NCBI GenBank assembly: GCA_905250025.1
Contig: CAJNOJ010000107.1
Location: forward strand, 1 to 64,000
DNA from: Adineta ricciae
Lineage: Eukaryota > Rotifera > Eurotatoria > Adinetida > Adinetidae
Length of the DNA stretch: 64,000 nucleotides
Reading direction: 5' to 3'
Part shown: positions 12,880 through 24,106 of the stretch, piece by piece
Layout: each line of letters begins with the position of its first letter
Numbering within the stretch: position 1 is the first letter of the stretch
Position numbers and translations under genes: made by a program
The notes under the pieces: model-generated
Database searches by the model: none
Seen by the model: only the letters and a program-made list of their open reading frames with translations
Told to the model about the DNA's origin: nothing

Positions 12880-14111
12880 ATACAACGAATTGTATCCTAG
12901 TGTTTAGAAATGTGATTCGAAGGGTCTACGACACAGTGATTATTACATTTCATATATTCTCAAGTAATACAATGATGTTTATCTAATTCATTTATCTTCG
13001 TCTATTATTTCGATCCCTCGTCAATAACAAAGCCGAATGTGTCTCCTTATACAGTCATCCCTTACACTCTTGAACTTCAATCAACACTGCAATTTAAGTA
13101 ATGCTACAGCCTGATAGATTCACTATTTTTCTAGTCTCATATCTTTGGTATACCTACTTCTTTTCAAACATCTGTGTATGGATATACAATCACACACATT
13201 ATATTGAACTAGGAGTTTATATGGAATTCATCAGTATGAAGCTAGCACCACGAAACAAAAAATCACATAAAATCTTATGTTCAAATGAAATCCTATGCAT
13301 ACAAATGAGTTTATTCGATCCCAGGTTGTCCAGATGAAATTTCTCTCAATCGTTCTTTAGTCAATAAAAGTGTCAGTATTTGATGCAGAATCAAATCTGG
13401 TATCAAATGAATTCATTTATATGCATAGGATTTCATTCGAACATAAGATTTTATTATGACGGTTTGTTTCTTCGATACAGCATGAAAAATGGTTGCTTGC
13501 TGATGTCTATAGCGCGTTCAGTAGATGAATTGAGCTTCGAAAATGTTTTCTTAACTTTCCAATTTCACTATCAAAAACAAAGAACTGAGATTTAATTGAT
13601 AGAAAATGTATTTCGATCGAACATTCTCTCTGATTTTATCGATGGGGCTTTTGGTATACAGACGTTTTTTAGTCAGCCGAATTATTCAAGAACGAGAAAA
13701 ACTTTAAAGTAGACGATATTTTCGTAATAGAGTTTTTATCTGCAAAACTGATTTTTACTTATCTAACTGAGAAAATAATATAATTCAAGAACTCAATAAT
13801 CCTCTTCTTACAGTATATATGTATGTAATAGTTTTATTTCTTTTTCAAACTAACAGGTGATGGGTAATCATCTTTATCGAACGAGCGATATTATATTTAA
13901 ACTAACCATCCATAGAACTTCAAGTCTTATCATCTAGATATTCATATACTGTCAAGTACTAGTAAAAAAATAGGAAGAAAAGAAAATCAATCCTTTAATA
14001 GATTTAATTATCATACATTTATTTTTTATTGATAATAAATAAACGATTTATATTTCAACTCTAAAGTGTAATTGTGTAACGTGAAATGAAAACAACTTGT
14101 AAATGATCTAG
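12880..14111. other. Intergenic region containing a fold-back repeat
   Basis: AT-rich sequence after the phosphatase gene. Apart from the inverted repeat at 13248-13478 I see no gene. Short ORFs here have no gene-like features. Confidence 0.4.
13248..13478. repeat. Fold-back inverted repeat (arms about 85 bp)
   Basis: The segment 13248-13333 (core AAAATCTTATGTTCAAATGA) is repeated in inverse orientation at about 13392-13478 (core CATTCGAACATAAGATTTTA), separated by about 58 nt. The arms are imperfect. It resembles a MITE or fold-back element; no ORF or transposase is inside. Confidence 0.75.
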
Positions 14112-15345
14112 ATTTTAGTTCTGAAACATGTAGAATCACATTGGCATTCACAGCTCTGCATCGAATTTGCGCTTAGGATTGTGATAGTGACATATCATGT
14201 CACTAACGAGGGAAAGTCACCAACTTTAAAATCGCTTTGGACTTGAAACCTAGGTCACTATAAGTAATCGACCATGTTAAGTCCGAAAATCATGATCTCG
14301 ACGGCTAATGCTTTTCCAAAGACTAGGTTTTCTGAAGGCCGAACTTCTAGAAGACCAAAAAGTTTTCAAATATCATAGTTTTGTCAGCTCAGGTTGTAGA
14401 ACACATGAAGTTGTCCACGAAACAAAATTTGTTTCTGTTTCGCCTAGATTCTTTCTAAGATATATATTCGTTGGTATTCAGATGAAGGATGCAAAGCATA
14501 TCATTTTTGTATAGGAACACAGAACTTACTTTTCTTTTTCCATAGTCCACTATTACAAGGCAGAAATCTATTATAATTCATGGACAACTCGATGTGCTCT
14601 ATCACTTAAGCTAATGAAAAAGAAGACCTGGAAACTTTTTGGTCTTCTAGAAGCCCGGTCTTCAGAAAACCTAGTCTTTGGAAAAGCATCATCCGTCGAG
14701 ATCATGATTTTCGGGCTCAACATGGCCGATTACCCATACTGACCTATGCTTCAAGTCCAAAGCGGTTTTTAAGTTGGTGACCTTCCCTCGTAAGTAGATT
14801 TGTTCTTTTTTGTAGCGGACAGTGCACAATGATTTTGTTTCTCAGCTCGCCGATCTAACTACTTCTATTCGAACGAGTATTGCTCGATATTCCTCATTAC
14901 ACTCTGATGTCACACAGTTGGTATTTCATTCCACCGAAGTTTATCAAGAATTTTCTCTTTCTATAATTGAGTACAATCTGTTTGCTCAATTTAGCCTAAT
15001 GACTAATTGAATTTAAATAACAGGAACACTTCTATTGACTTCAATCATATTTTGTTGCCCAATTAATCGATCACTTGTACGTTCAATGACGTTTACTGTT
15101 TTCTTCTATAGTCTGTTTCGTGCTTGATATTCTAGTCAACTGCTTCTTATTTGACTACATTGAATATCTACGAAATGGTATGGATATACATCCAGTTTTA
15201 ATGTTGGACTGACATCATTGAATAAACTACGAGAAAAATGTAGCGTTGCACTTGCTGCAAGTGCTCTCATGAAAAAAAAGAAAGGGGTAAGATGAAAATA
15301 ACTTGTGGGAAAGCCATCTCGTCTTTGTCGCGTATACCTATCGAA
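14112..15345 (+). pseudogene. Broken copy of the Cys-less pLGIC gene
   Basis: A decayed paralogue of the three channel genes at 17.0-22.8 kb. Bases 14112-14180 match the ligand-domain exon around HWHPQLYIENALG (compare 19440-19500). After the palindromic insertion (14203-14793) homology resumes in the intron before the TM1 exon (about 14800), then covers the TM1 exon from 14846, the TM2 exon (about 15010-15080) and a shortened last exon ending near 15345, where even the last codons before the stop are recognisable. The rest of the ligand-domain exon is missing, frames are broken, and much of the TM3-TM4 region is deleted. Similar 3' flank past the stop indicates duplication of a genomic segment. 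Not expected to encode a channel. Confidence 0.85.
14203..14793. mobile_element. About 590-bp palindromic (fold-back/MITE-like) element in the pLGIC pseudogene
   Basis: Two inverted arms: 14203-14369 reads the same as the reverse complement of 14629-14793 with few mismatches (for example GCTTTTCCAAAGACTAGGTT at the left and its complement at the right; outer ends share ACGAGGGAA). Weaker inverted similarity continues inward (ACACATGAAGTTGTCC against GGACAACTCGATGTGC), so most of the element folds on itself. There is no transposase ORF, so it would be non-autonomous. I could not define a clear target-site duplication. Confidence 0.8.
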
Positions 15346-17026
15346 TAACTGAATAAGATATATATCACAATATTGAAATCGCTACAAACGTCATGAAGTG
15401 TTCTCGTTCTATCTAATACTATAATCAAAACTTTAATGGAATTTCCGATTAATTCTCAATAATTAATTTGTTTATTGTGCAATTAGCAACTGAGCACCAT
15501 ATTCGTTTTACGAAAGAACGTATGTGTACTGTAGTCTGATTGCACTCGTACTTGTAACCAACTCGTGAAACACCCTAAACAGTTGGAAGAAAGTAAAGTC
15601 GTTTTTTTACTTCGTTTCACTGACAGTTGATTGGGTTACGTCACGTCATATCGATGTTCCCGTAAATAACTTAACATTGGACATTAACACGAAAAAGAGA
15701 GGGAAAAGTCAAGTGTATGTGATAGTTATGTGTTTTATATGGGCATTTTTCTTGCGAGTAGCTTAATCATGATGAGAGAAAGTATTGCAGTCATTATGTT
15801 TGACTATCGAACAAAGCAACAGACAGTATTCATCTAAAAAGATTTTAATTCAAATGGGCGACAGAATAATTCGGGAATAATTCAAGACTATCAGTTAATA
15901 TTTCGTGACAAGAGCAATATACTCGCTCGTTCAGTCAGATTCAGCCTATTATCAAAGCTTTCGGATAAATGGTTGATTGAATACACACTTATATGTGATC
16001 TGAACATAATCATTTAAATGTACTTCCGACATGTACATATAATGAGGACGGTAAAATGAATGTTGAACTGACCAAAGATCAACGAGAATAACTATCTAAC
16101 GAAATAAACTACAAAAATATTTCACAATCCGCATTCCTATCACTTGCTCTGTTTGTGCATTTCGAATACTACGCATTTTGCGTATCAATTCTTCGTACCC
16201 GGCTGAGTCTAATTACTTGTGGTATTAATCATCGTATCCTTGTGTACGCTCGTATTCTCCTGCACAATATTTTGCTGAAGTATGATGCGTCGATGTGATT
16301 TGCCTTTAGGCAGGCAATAGTATACCTCACCTATCGTTAAGCAACAAACTACCTTTTCGTTTGATGCATATTTCTTCATTTCTTTCGTTCGCCTACCGAA
16401 AATTTAGGTATCAGGTCAAAATGACAACTGACATAGTTATTGATATGTATTTCTATTTCGATTATTAGCAGGATCGTTCATTGTCTATTTTTAAACATTG
16501 GACATACTTTTTCGTTATTGAAAATAAGCAGATCGGTATATAATCATATACTTGTATAACCATGCACTAAAACATTGTATTACGACTTAATTGGTAACTG
16601 ATTTCCAGTGTCAATAGTACATCTTTTCGCACAACATCTCGTCCTCATTCGTCTCTGCAAGATTATTGGTAAAAGTCAACGAACTGCATGACAACTCTCA
16701 ACTTCAGATAAATTGTATGAATATATTATGTACTTCACAATTATTTCCTAAATTCATCGTTCTCACCTGTGTATACTTTTATGAATATGCGAGCATAAAT
16801 CATATAGCCGTCTCTCTCTCTCTCGATTTTCTGTGATTGAAGCCAATCAACCATATTATTATTTATGCATCTACACGAAAATATTTTGATATAGGCGGTA
16901 TGATATTCGAAGCAAATATATAACGCATCAGTGTTGTTTTTATTTCGAAATAATATTTTCGAATAGGTGATCCATTTCTCTCAGGCTTTCTTTTACCCTA
17001 TCTTTTAGACCGACATTGCCGATCAA
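15346..17026. other. Intergenic region upstream of the pLGIC array
   Basis: About 1.7 kb of AT-rich sequence. Its first part resembles the 3' flank of channel copy 1, consistent with segmental duplication. Includes a short CT microsatellite near 16811. No gene seen. Confidence 0.4.
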
Positions 17027-18432
17027 ATGAATAACAAAGTAACCACCGTTTATGTGCGACTCATCTTTCTCAGAATAGGTAATCTCTTCACACACACACA
17101 CATATTCATCTTACCTACATCTTTTTTTCACTTCTATAGGTGAAATCGATACTCTCAATGAAAAGTATCAAGCTCAAGCATCCATCGAGAGTCGGTGGGC
17201 TGTCGACTCTGAACAACTTCTCGCAGAACTTTCAGCTGATGATCAGCAATCCTTGGCAGATGGAAAGTCAGTTTCACTTCAAAAATATACAGAATCACAC
17301 TGGCATCCACAGATCTACATCGAAAATGCTCTTGGTGATCTGAAAGAACAGATCAGATACACCGCCAAAATATCCAAGCACGACAACAGACTATACATCT
17401 GCGAGCAACGCGATATAAAAGGGCTGTTCTGGGAGAAACTTGAGCTGCAGTATTTTCCATCTGATGTTCAAGATCTGTCTATCTCAGTTGCATCGATGTT
17501 GTACAACGACCGAGTTATTCTGCTTCCTGATGGTGATCGGAAGAGTGGAGTGAATCGAGAAGCATTTGTTGATCAACAAGAGTGGAATCTGTATGCACAC
17601 GTTGATGCTGAACAGAGAACAACGGCTGAGTTCGATTTCGATTCAACGGATCAAGACGATCGTCCAACGACAAACATCGTTGGAGAACGGAAGCGAACGA
17701 TAGTGACGGTGACATGCCATGTGGGTGTGTAAACTTATTCTATTTTCTAACGAATAGTGCATGGTGATTTTGCTTTTCAGCTCGACGATCTAGTTATTTC
17801 TACTGGAATGGATATTGCTTGATTTTTCTCATTACTCTGGTTTCATATACTTGTTTCTTCATTCCACCGAGGTTTGTTAGAAATTTCTTTCTTCTTATCT
17901 ACTTTCGGTATTCAGTCAAATGTATAATCGGATTCAAGTAACGTGCACACTTCTTCTGACCTCGATCACTTTTCGTTGGACCGTGAACCGATCACTAGTA
18001 CGTTCAATTAAATATGCGATTATTTAGCAATAGTTTGTTTCGCTCTTGATCTTTTAGCCAACTATTTCGTATTTGACTACACTGGACACCTATGGAATAG
18101 TGTGTATATTCGCTCTGGTTGTTAGTGGAATCTGGCACACTCTTGCTGGCTATCTGACGTTTGAATACACAGCTAATTTTGTTGTTACACCAAGATCATG
18201 GCAAGTGAAATACGATCGAATAGCTTTCTGTGTCCAGTTTGGTTTATTCGTATTCGGTAATATAGCATTTCTCATCTGGTTACATTTTGTTCCACTGAAA
18301 CAACGTCGAATAATGAATGAAAAAGATGCGGCGTTGCACGTGCAAAAGCCCGGATCAAAAAGAAAGATTAGTAAGGCGGAAGCAGCAAATAGCAAAGCCA
18401 CGTCGAACTACTCACGTATACCTATCGAATAA
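17027..18432 (+). CDS. Pentameric ligand-gated ion channel subunit without Cys-loop cysteines, copy 1
   Basis: Predicted pLGIC subunit. Exons 17027-17078, 17140-17724, 17781-17871, 17916-17997 and 18058-18432 give 395 codons (394 aa). The extracellular domain shows the family pattern GEIDTLNEKYQAQ, HWHPQIYIENALGD, the pre-membrane loop LQYFPSDVQDLSI, and QEWNLYAHV. TM1 follows SSYFYWNGYC; TM2 is in CTLLLTSITFRWTVNRSL and leads into PTISYLTTLD. Where Cys-loop receptors carry the two disulfide cysteines around FPxDxQ, this protein has Glu and Leu, as in prokaryotic pLGICs. TM3 and TM4 follow with a short intracellular linker. The sequence just upstream of the ATG is open after an acceptor-like TTTTAG, so another 5' exon may exist. 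Ligand and ion selectivity cannot be read from the sequence. Confidence 0.85.
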
Positions 18433-19187
18433 CTGAACAACTTTATAATATAATATTGACGTTACTATAACCTCTATGAATTGTTTCTCGCTATCCAATT
18501 CTAAAATCAAATTTTTTGTAAACTTTTTCATATTACAACTAACAACTGATCATGACATTTGTTTTCGACAAGGAAGATATCTGTACTGAAAGTTCGCTCG
18601 TTTTTTAAGCACCCTAGTGTTCGTAGAAATTGCTACACAATTCGAAATCTGCCAAGTAAAGTCCTTCGAATATAGTCTGTATTATGATGAACGTGAGCAT
18701 GACATTTTTAAATATAATATTCAATAGAAGCCATTTAGCACGCAGTATGCATGTATTAAATGTAATTGTCGAAAAGAAACTTGTTCACTATCGAAATCAA
18801 TCAGACGCATTTTTAGCAGAAATTATGTCACAAGGTCAGTCTTTCTTTGATATACGCAACATTGAAGTATGTATTTTGTGATTACTTAGACTGATTGCAA
18901 ATGATAGCTCTACTTCGTTCGATCGAAGGTCGATAAAAAGGACGATTTGTTCCTACAATTTACCTGAACGTCGCATAACAAGACGTATTCAGACGTGTTC
19001 ACGCCTCTCAAAGATAACATCGTCAGTAGGAATGAATTATTACCTAAATATAAAATTTCATCTATATAATGCATCATTATTTACCTGCTAGCACCACAGA
19101 GTGCGGCCTTGTTCATCTTTGAGTAAAAAAAAGCACACCGTATTACATTTTCTTTAGGAAGAAAGACAGACCGACATTGCCGATCAA
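18433..19187. other. Spacer between channel copies 1 and 2
   Basis: About 750 nt. It contains a 65-codon ORF (18684-18881) without recognisable features. The last 40 nt before copy 2 repeat the sequence before copy 1, marking the duplication unit. Confidence 0.4.
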
Positions 19188-20626
19188 ATGAATAACAAAG
19201 TAACCACCGTTTATGTGCGACTCATCTTTCTCAGAATAGGTAATCTCTTCACACACACACACACATATTCATCTTACCTACATCTTTTTTTCACTTCTAT
19301 AGGTGAAATCGATACTCTCAATGAAAAGTATCAAGCTCAAGCATCCATCGAGAGTCGGTGGGCTGTCGACTCTGAACAACTTCTCGCAGAACTTTCAGCT
19401 GATGATCAGCAATCCTTGGCAGATGGAAAGTCAGTTTCACTTCTCAAATACACAGAATCACACTGGCATCCACAGCTCTACATCGAAAACGCTCTTGGTG
19501 ATCTGAAAGAACAGATCAGATACACAGCCAAAATATCCAAGGATGATACTAAAATAGACATCTGCGAACAACGTGATATCAAAGGGCTGTTCTGGGAGAA
19601 ACTCGAGCTGTACCATTTTCCAACTGATGTTCAAGATCTGTCTATCTCAGTTGCATCGATGTTGTACAATGACCGCGTCGTTCTCCTTCCTGATGGTGAT
19701 CGAAAGAGTGGAGTGAACCGAGAAGCATTTGTTGATCAACAAGAGTGGAATCTGTATGCACACGTTGATGCTGAACAGAGAACGACGGATGAGTTCGATT
19801 TCGAATCAATAGATCAAGACGATCGTCCAACGACAAACATCGTTGGAGCACGAAAACGAACGATAGTGACAGTAACCTGCCATGCTGGTTCGTTCAACTC
19901 TTTCGTTTTCTGAAGAACAGTATGCTTTAATTCTGACTTTTAGCTCGAGAATCTAGCTACTTCTACTGGAACGGATTCTGCTTGATCTTCTTGATTACCC
20001 TGATCTCATACACTTGTTACTTCATTCCACCACAGTATGCGCTGATTGCTGCTTATTTTTTTACATATTATGTTATATTTTATTATCTAGTCAAATGGTC
20101 AATCGAATTCAAACATCTTCCACACTGCTGTTAACATCGATTACATTTCGTTGGACAGTGAACCGATCACTTGTAAGCTAGACAAACCGTGCACGAGTAC
20201 TTCTTATCCTTTGAAACACACTTTCTATTCTAGCCAACTATTTCCTATCTAACAACTATGGATAAATACGGTATTGCATGCATATTCTCTCTAGTTGGCA
20301 ACGTAATATGGCATACATTTATTGGTTATCTAACATTTGAATACACGCCTAACTTCAGTTCGAATCCGCATATGTGGCAAGTAAAAACGGATCGGATAGC
20401 GTTTTGCGTGAGTTTCTCGATTTTCATCCTGGCTCACATGTTCTTCGTCATTTGGTTACTCGCCGTTCCACTCAATCACCGTCGAAAAATGAATAAAAAA
20501 GATGCAGCTTTGAATTTAACAAAACCCAAAGGAAAACGCAGTTTACGTGTCACTGACATTGAAATCGAACGCAGTTCGTCATCGGCTCGAATAGCAGATG
20601 ATGCCATGAATTTACAAACAATATAA
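19188..20626 (+). CDS. Pentameric ligand-gated ion channel subunit without Cys-loop cysteines, copy 2
   Basis: Tandem paralogue of copy 1, nearly identical over the ligand-domain exon and its first intron. Exons 19188-19239, 19303-19887, 19944-20034, 20091-20172 and 20234-20626 give 401 codons (400 aa). Extracellular domain about residues 1-212 (GEIDTLNEKYQ, HWHPQLYIENALGD, LYHFPTDVQDLSISV); TM1 about 218-238 in YFYWNGFCLIFLITLISYTC; TM2 in SSTLLLTSITFRWTVNRSL; TM3 about 278-303; TM4 about 326-352 in VSFSIFILAHMFFVIWLL. Cys-loop positions are Glu and Leu. Upstream, the frame is open back to TTTCTTTAG (GAA GAA AGA CAG ACC...), so a first exon could add an N-terminus. The first intron (63 nt) has no in-frame stop; retention would insert 21 residues, but splice sites match the other copies. 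Confidence 0.87.
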
Positions 20627-21332
20627 TCTACTCTTTACCTATAGTTAAACTTGAGAGCGGTTTTCACTCTTTATTTTACTTTGTAATCAATCCTCAATAA
20701 AATAGATTATCTTGCTTTTAACAACTAACTTGACGACATACTTGAAATAAACATTAGAATAAAGAAAAAGATAGATAAGCTTTTATAAAGGCCAAGCACA
20801 TTGTATAATGAATTTCGCACGAATCTGTCTTAACACAGAACGACCTTCTTCCTTGTTCTGCAGTTTCAATATGTTGATGTGGAACTAAATCTCGCAATGA
20901 ATAACAACGTATTGCTTGATCTATACCAGTACAGTCAAACTCCTTACTGCTGTACAATACATTAATACCGAGTGAAATACTCATTCAACCAAGGTTTAAG
21001 AAAGAGAACGACATCAAACAATTACGAGCACGCATTATCGTGACGCTAGTTCATTCTATTGCAACGAAAACAAAGAATATCTGTCTCAATGGAATTACCG
21101 ACGTTCATCGTATTCGATATTTTCTTCTCTTTCTCACCTCGCTTTCACCCCATTCGGTCAAATCGAGGCACACCTAGACAATATGTATATTTATTTTTAT
21201 TATCACATGACAAAAAGTCAATTGTTATTGATTAAAACTGCATTTTATCGATAACAAGCATTTATAACCACTACCATAAACACAATAACTGGTACGCGAT
21301 TAAATTTCATCGCCGATCGACGTGTGCATACA
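20627..21332. other. Spacer between channel copies 2 and 3
   Basis: About 700 nt. A minus-strand ORF of 76 codons (20984-20754) is present without support from motifs or splice context. Otherwise nothing recognisable. Confidence 0.4.
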
Positions 21333-22835
21333 ATGTCAACCATCGAAAAAGGATTGTCAGGTTGGATATCAAACTTAAAAATCTCATACTAAAGTATAAG
21401 TTCATCTGATGATTGTTTTCAGTGTTTCGGAACAAAAATGACGATGAAGATAATCTTTTGGCAAATAAAGCTGTCAAAGTTTATGTTCGGCTTATGTTTC
21501 TTCGTATAGGTATTTGATTTTTCAAAGCATTCGAAACAAAACTTGACATGTTGTATTCATTTAGGTGAAATCGATACTTTGAATGAAAAGTACCAAGCTC
21601 AAGCATCTATCGAAGCACGTTGGACAGTTGAAACGAATCGAATACTATCAATTCTTTCATCGGACGAGCAAAAACGTTTAACAGAGGGAAAGTCAGTTTC
21701 ACTTCTCAAATATGCAGAATTACACTGGCATCCACAGCTCTACATCGAAAACGCACTTGGCGATTTGAAAGAACAGATCAGGTATACTGCCAAGAAACCG
21801 AAGGAAGATAATCAAATCTACGTCTGTGAACATCGTGATATCAAAGGGCTGTTCTGGGAGAAACTTGAATTGCATCATTTTCCATCTGATGTTCAAGATC
21901 TGTCTATCTCAGTTGCATCGATGTTGTACAATGACCGAGTTATTCTGCTTCCTGATGGTGATCGGAAGAGTGGAGTGAATCGGGAAGCGTTTGTCGATCA
22001 GCAGGAATGGAATTTATATTCCCATGTTGATACACAACAAAGATATGTAACAGAATTTCTTCTTCACGATAGTGACGATGAGGATGATGACAACGATCGA
22101 AGACAATGCTTCCACAATTCGGAAGATCGAAAACGATCCATATTAACAGTAACTTGCCATGCAGGTTTGTTTTACATTAAAAGATCGAGAAGTAATACTT
22201 CAGTTCATTTAAAGCTCGTCAATCGAACTATTTCTATTGGAACGGTTATTGTCTCATCTTACTAATCACTCTAATGTCATTCTGTATATTTGCAGTTCCA
22301 CCAGAGTAAGTTGTACAAATCCGCATTATTGTTCGATCGATAAATATATTTTTTGTCAGTCTAACAGCCAATCGCATTCAAACATCATGCACGTTGCTTT
22401 TAACATCCATTACATTCCGTTGGACCGTCAATCGATCACTTGTAAGTCATATGAAATCAAGCACAACACCTCTCTGTCTCATCTCATGTTTATGTTTAGC
22501 CAACGATTTCCTATCTGACTTCAATGGATAAATATGCAATTTTATGTATTTTTATTCTGGTCACTCTTTGTATTTGGCATGCTTGTTTGGGCTCATGGAT
22601 ATTTGTCTACACGCCTAATTTTCGTACGACCCAAGATCTATGGCTTATTCATCTTGATCACTGTGTGTTTCTCGGCGCAATTAGTGTCTTGATAATCATT
22701 CATATAGTTCTCCTAACATGGCTTTATTACGTTCCATTGAAATGTCGTCGGCAAATGGCCGAGAAAGACATCGAGTATCGACAATCGATTCGTAAGGAGG
22801 GAAACAATATGAAATATTCGCCTTTAGTCATATAA
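21333..22835 (+). CDS. Pentameric ligand-gated ion channel subunit without Cys-loop cysteines, copy 3
   Basis: Third, more diverged tandem paralogue. Exons 21333-21360, 21423-21509, 21565-22164, 22215-22305, 22360-22441 and 22500-22835 give 408 codons (407 aa). This copy has a clear ATG-bearing first exon (MSTIEKGLS) with a weak donor (GTTGGA). The protein begins with a short charged stretch and then the first beta strand (KVYVRLMFLRIGEIDTL), so no signal peptide is visible. Family landmarks are HWHPQLYIENALGD, LHHFPSDVQDLSISV, QEWNLYSHV, an acidic insertion (HDSDDEDDDNDRR) late in the extracellular domain, TM1 after NYFYWNGYC, TM2 in CTLLLTSITFRWTVNRSL, PTISYLTSMD, and TM3/TM4. As in copies 1 and 2, the Cys-loop positions are Glu and Leu. 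Confidence 0.88.
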
Positions 22836-22955
22836 ACTAGGTCGTTTTGGTGATGTGTATGTGTGCGCTCTATCCTTTTTGTTTGTCTGTGCTGTTTTAT
22901 TAAATAATTAGAGCTAAAAGAAGAAGTTTGAATATGTATTGCATATGAAAAGAGA

Positions 22956-22976
22956 GAGAGAGAGAGAAAGGGTAAA
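22956..22976. repeat. GA microsatellite
   Basis: Short run of GA dinucleotides in the gap between channel copy 3 and the troponin gene. Confidence 0.8.
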
Positions 22977-23019
22977 GAAAAACCGTTTGAGAGTATGTCC
23001 ATATGTCTTAAGAACAAGC

Positions 23020-24106
23020 TTAAGCTTCTTCTTCTCGGTGTTCTTTGGCTGATTTCAGTTGAATTTGATCACGAAAATTGATTTTTTCCTCTTCTTTTTG
23101 TTCTTCTTTGAGAGCAAACTTATTGGTGGTTTGTTTCAGATTAGCCATGTTAATGAAGTTAGGTTCGTCTTCTTTGGGCTTTTTGATTTTGTTCAATCTA
23201 GGAGAGAGTGCAGTTCGACATATAAGAAATTCTTGATTATTAGAGTACAACATACTTTTGCTCCGTCTTCGAGACTTTCTTGAGTGATGGTTTAACAAAT
23301 TTACCTTTGATATCGTTGATTTTGATGTTCAATTCGTTGATCTAAATACTCGAAAGATGATTCAGTTGGATGAGAAAGAGAAGTTCGCTTACATCGTAAT
23401 CTTGTTTTCGAATCTTGACTTCGAAATCGTAACGACTTTCTTCCGTTGTTTTCAATTGGTTATGAAGTTCTTGGCAGAGTGCTTTCAATTGAGCTGCAAA
23501 AAAAGAACGAATTCGCAAATGGTTTTTTTTCGAAGAAACGATCAATTACATTCGCTCATTGACGAAAGATCGTCAAGTGGTTTCAAGCGTTGTTCGATAT
23601 AGTTTTTACGTGCTTCTAAACGACGTTGTTGTTCGCCTTTAAGATTGTCTGTAGCCATTTTCATGATAAGAAGCTAAATGAAGAAGTCGCTGCCGAAATG
23701 AAGATATCGAACGAATCGAAATACTTACACGAAGTTTTCTCTTCTTTTCAGGTGTTAAACCGAATCGTTTCTTCTTTTCCGCCGCATCACGAGCTTCTTG
23801 ACGTTTACGTTCTCGATCGGCTTTCTTGCGTGCTCGTTTCTCATCTTCGGTAAGCGCTCGGTCCTAATCGAACAAAACATATACGTTCTTCGATTCTTGT
23901 CTCACACGCCATGCAATTTCATAGTTACACTTGGCTCCGAACAATAATATTTGTGCTCAGCCTTTGAGAAACATCTCATGCATATTTGAATGTAGCAAGA
24001 AATCAATAAGACGAATCATAATCATGCAAAACAAGATAACATGCGAATTGATTCAATATTGAACATGATTCAGACGTGTTTCGTCAATTTTTACCTCGTC
24101 AGCCAT
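23020..24106 (-). CDS. Troponin I, paralogue A
   Basis: Inhibitory subunit of the thin-filament troponin complex in muscle; binds actin, troponin C and troponin T. Exons 24106-24095, 23863-23729, 23673-23550, 23493-23393, 23341-23256 and 23197-23020 give 212 codons (211 aa). A four-codon first exon (MADE) is followed by a highly basic helical region ([20 protein letters not shown]), a troponin-T-binding heptad region ([29 protein letters not shown]), and the inhibitory/actin-binding segment [16 protein letters not shown], which matches the GKFxxPxLKxVS signature of troponin I. The tail is charged and ends REEEA. Compared with paralogue B it has one extra intron (23549-23494) in the middle. 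Confidence 0.9.

Noticed and set aside
18684-18881. 65-codon ORF between channel copies 1 and 2, considered as a missing first exon of copy 2
   Set aside because: It does not resemble a signal peptide and no supported donor joins it in frame to the exon at 19188.
20754-20984. 76-codon minus-strand ORF between channel copies 2 and 3
   Set aside because: No recognisable domain and not present in the other inter-copy spacer.
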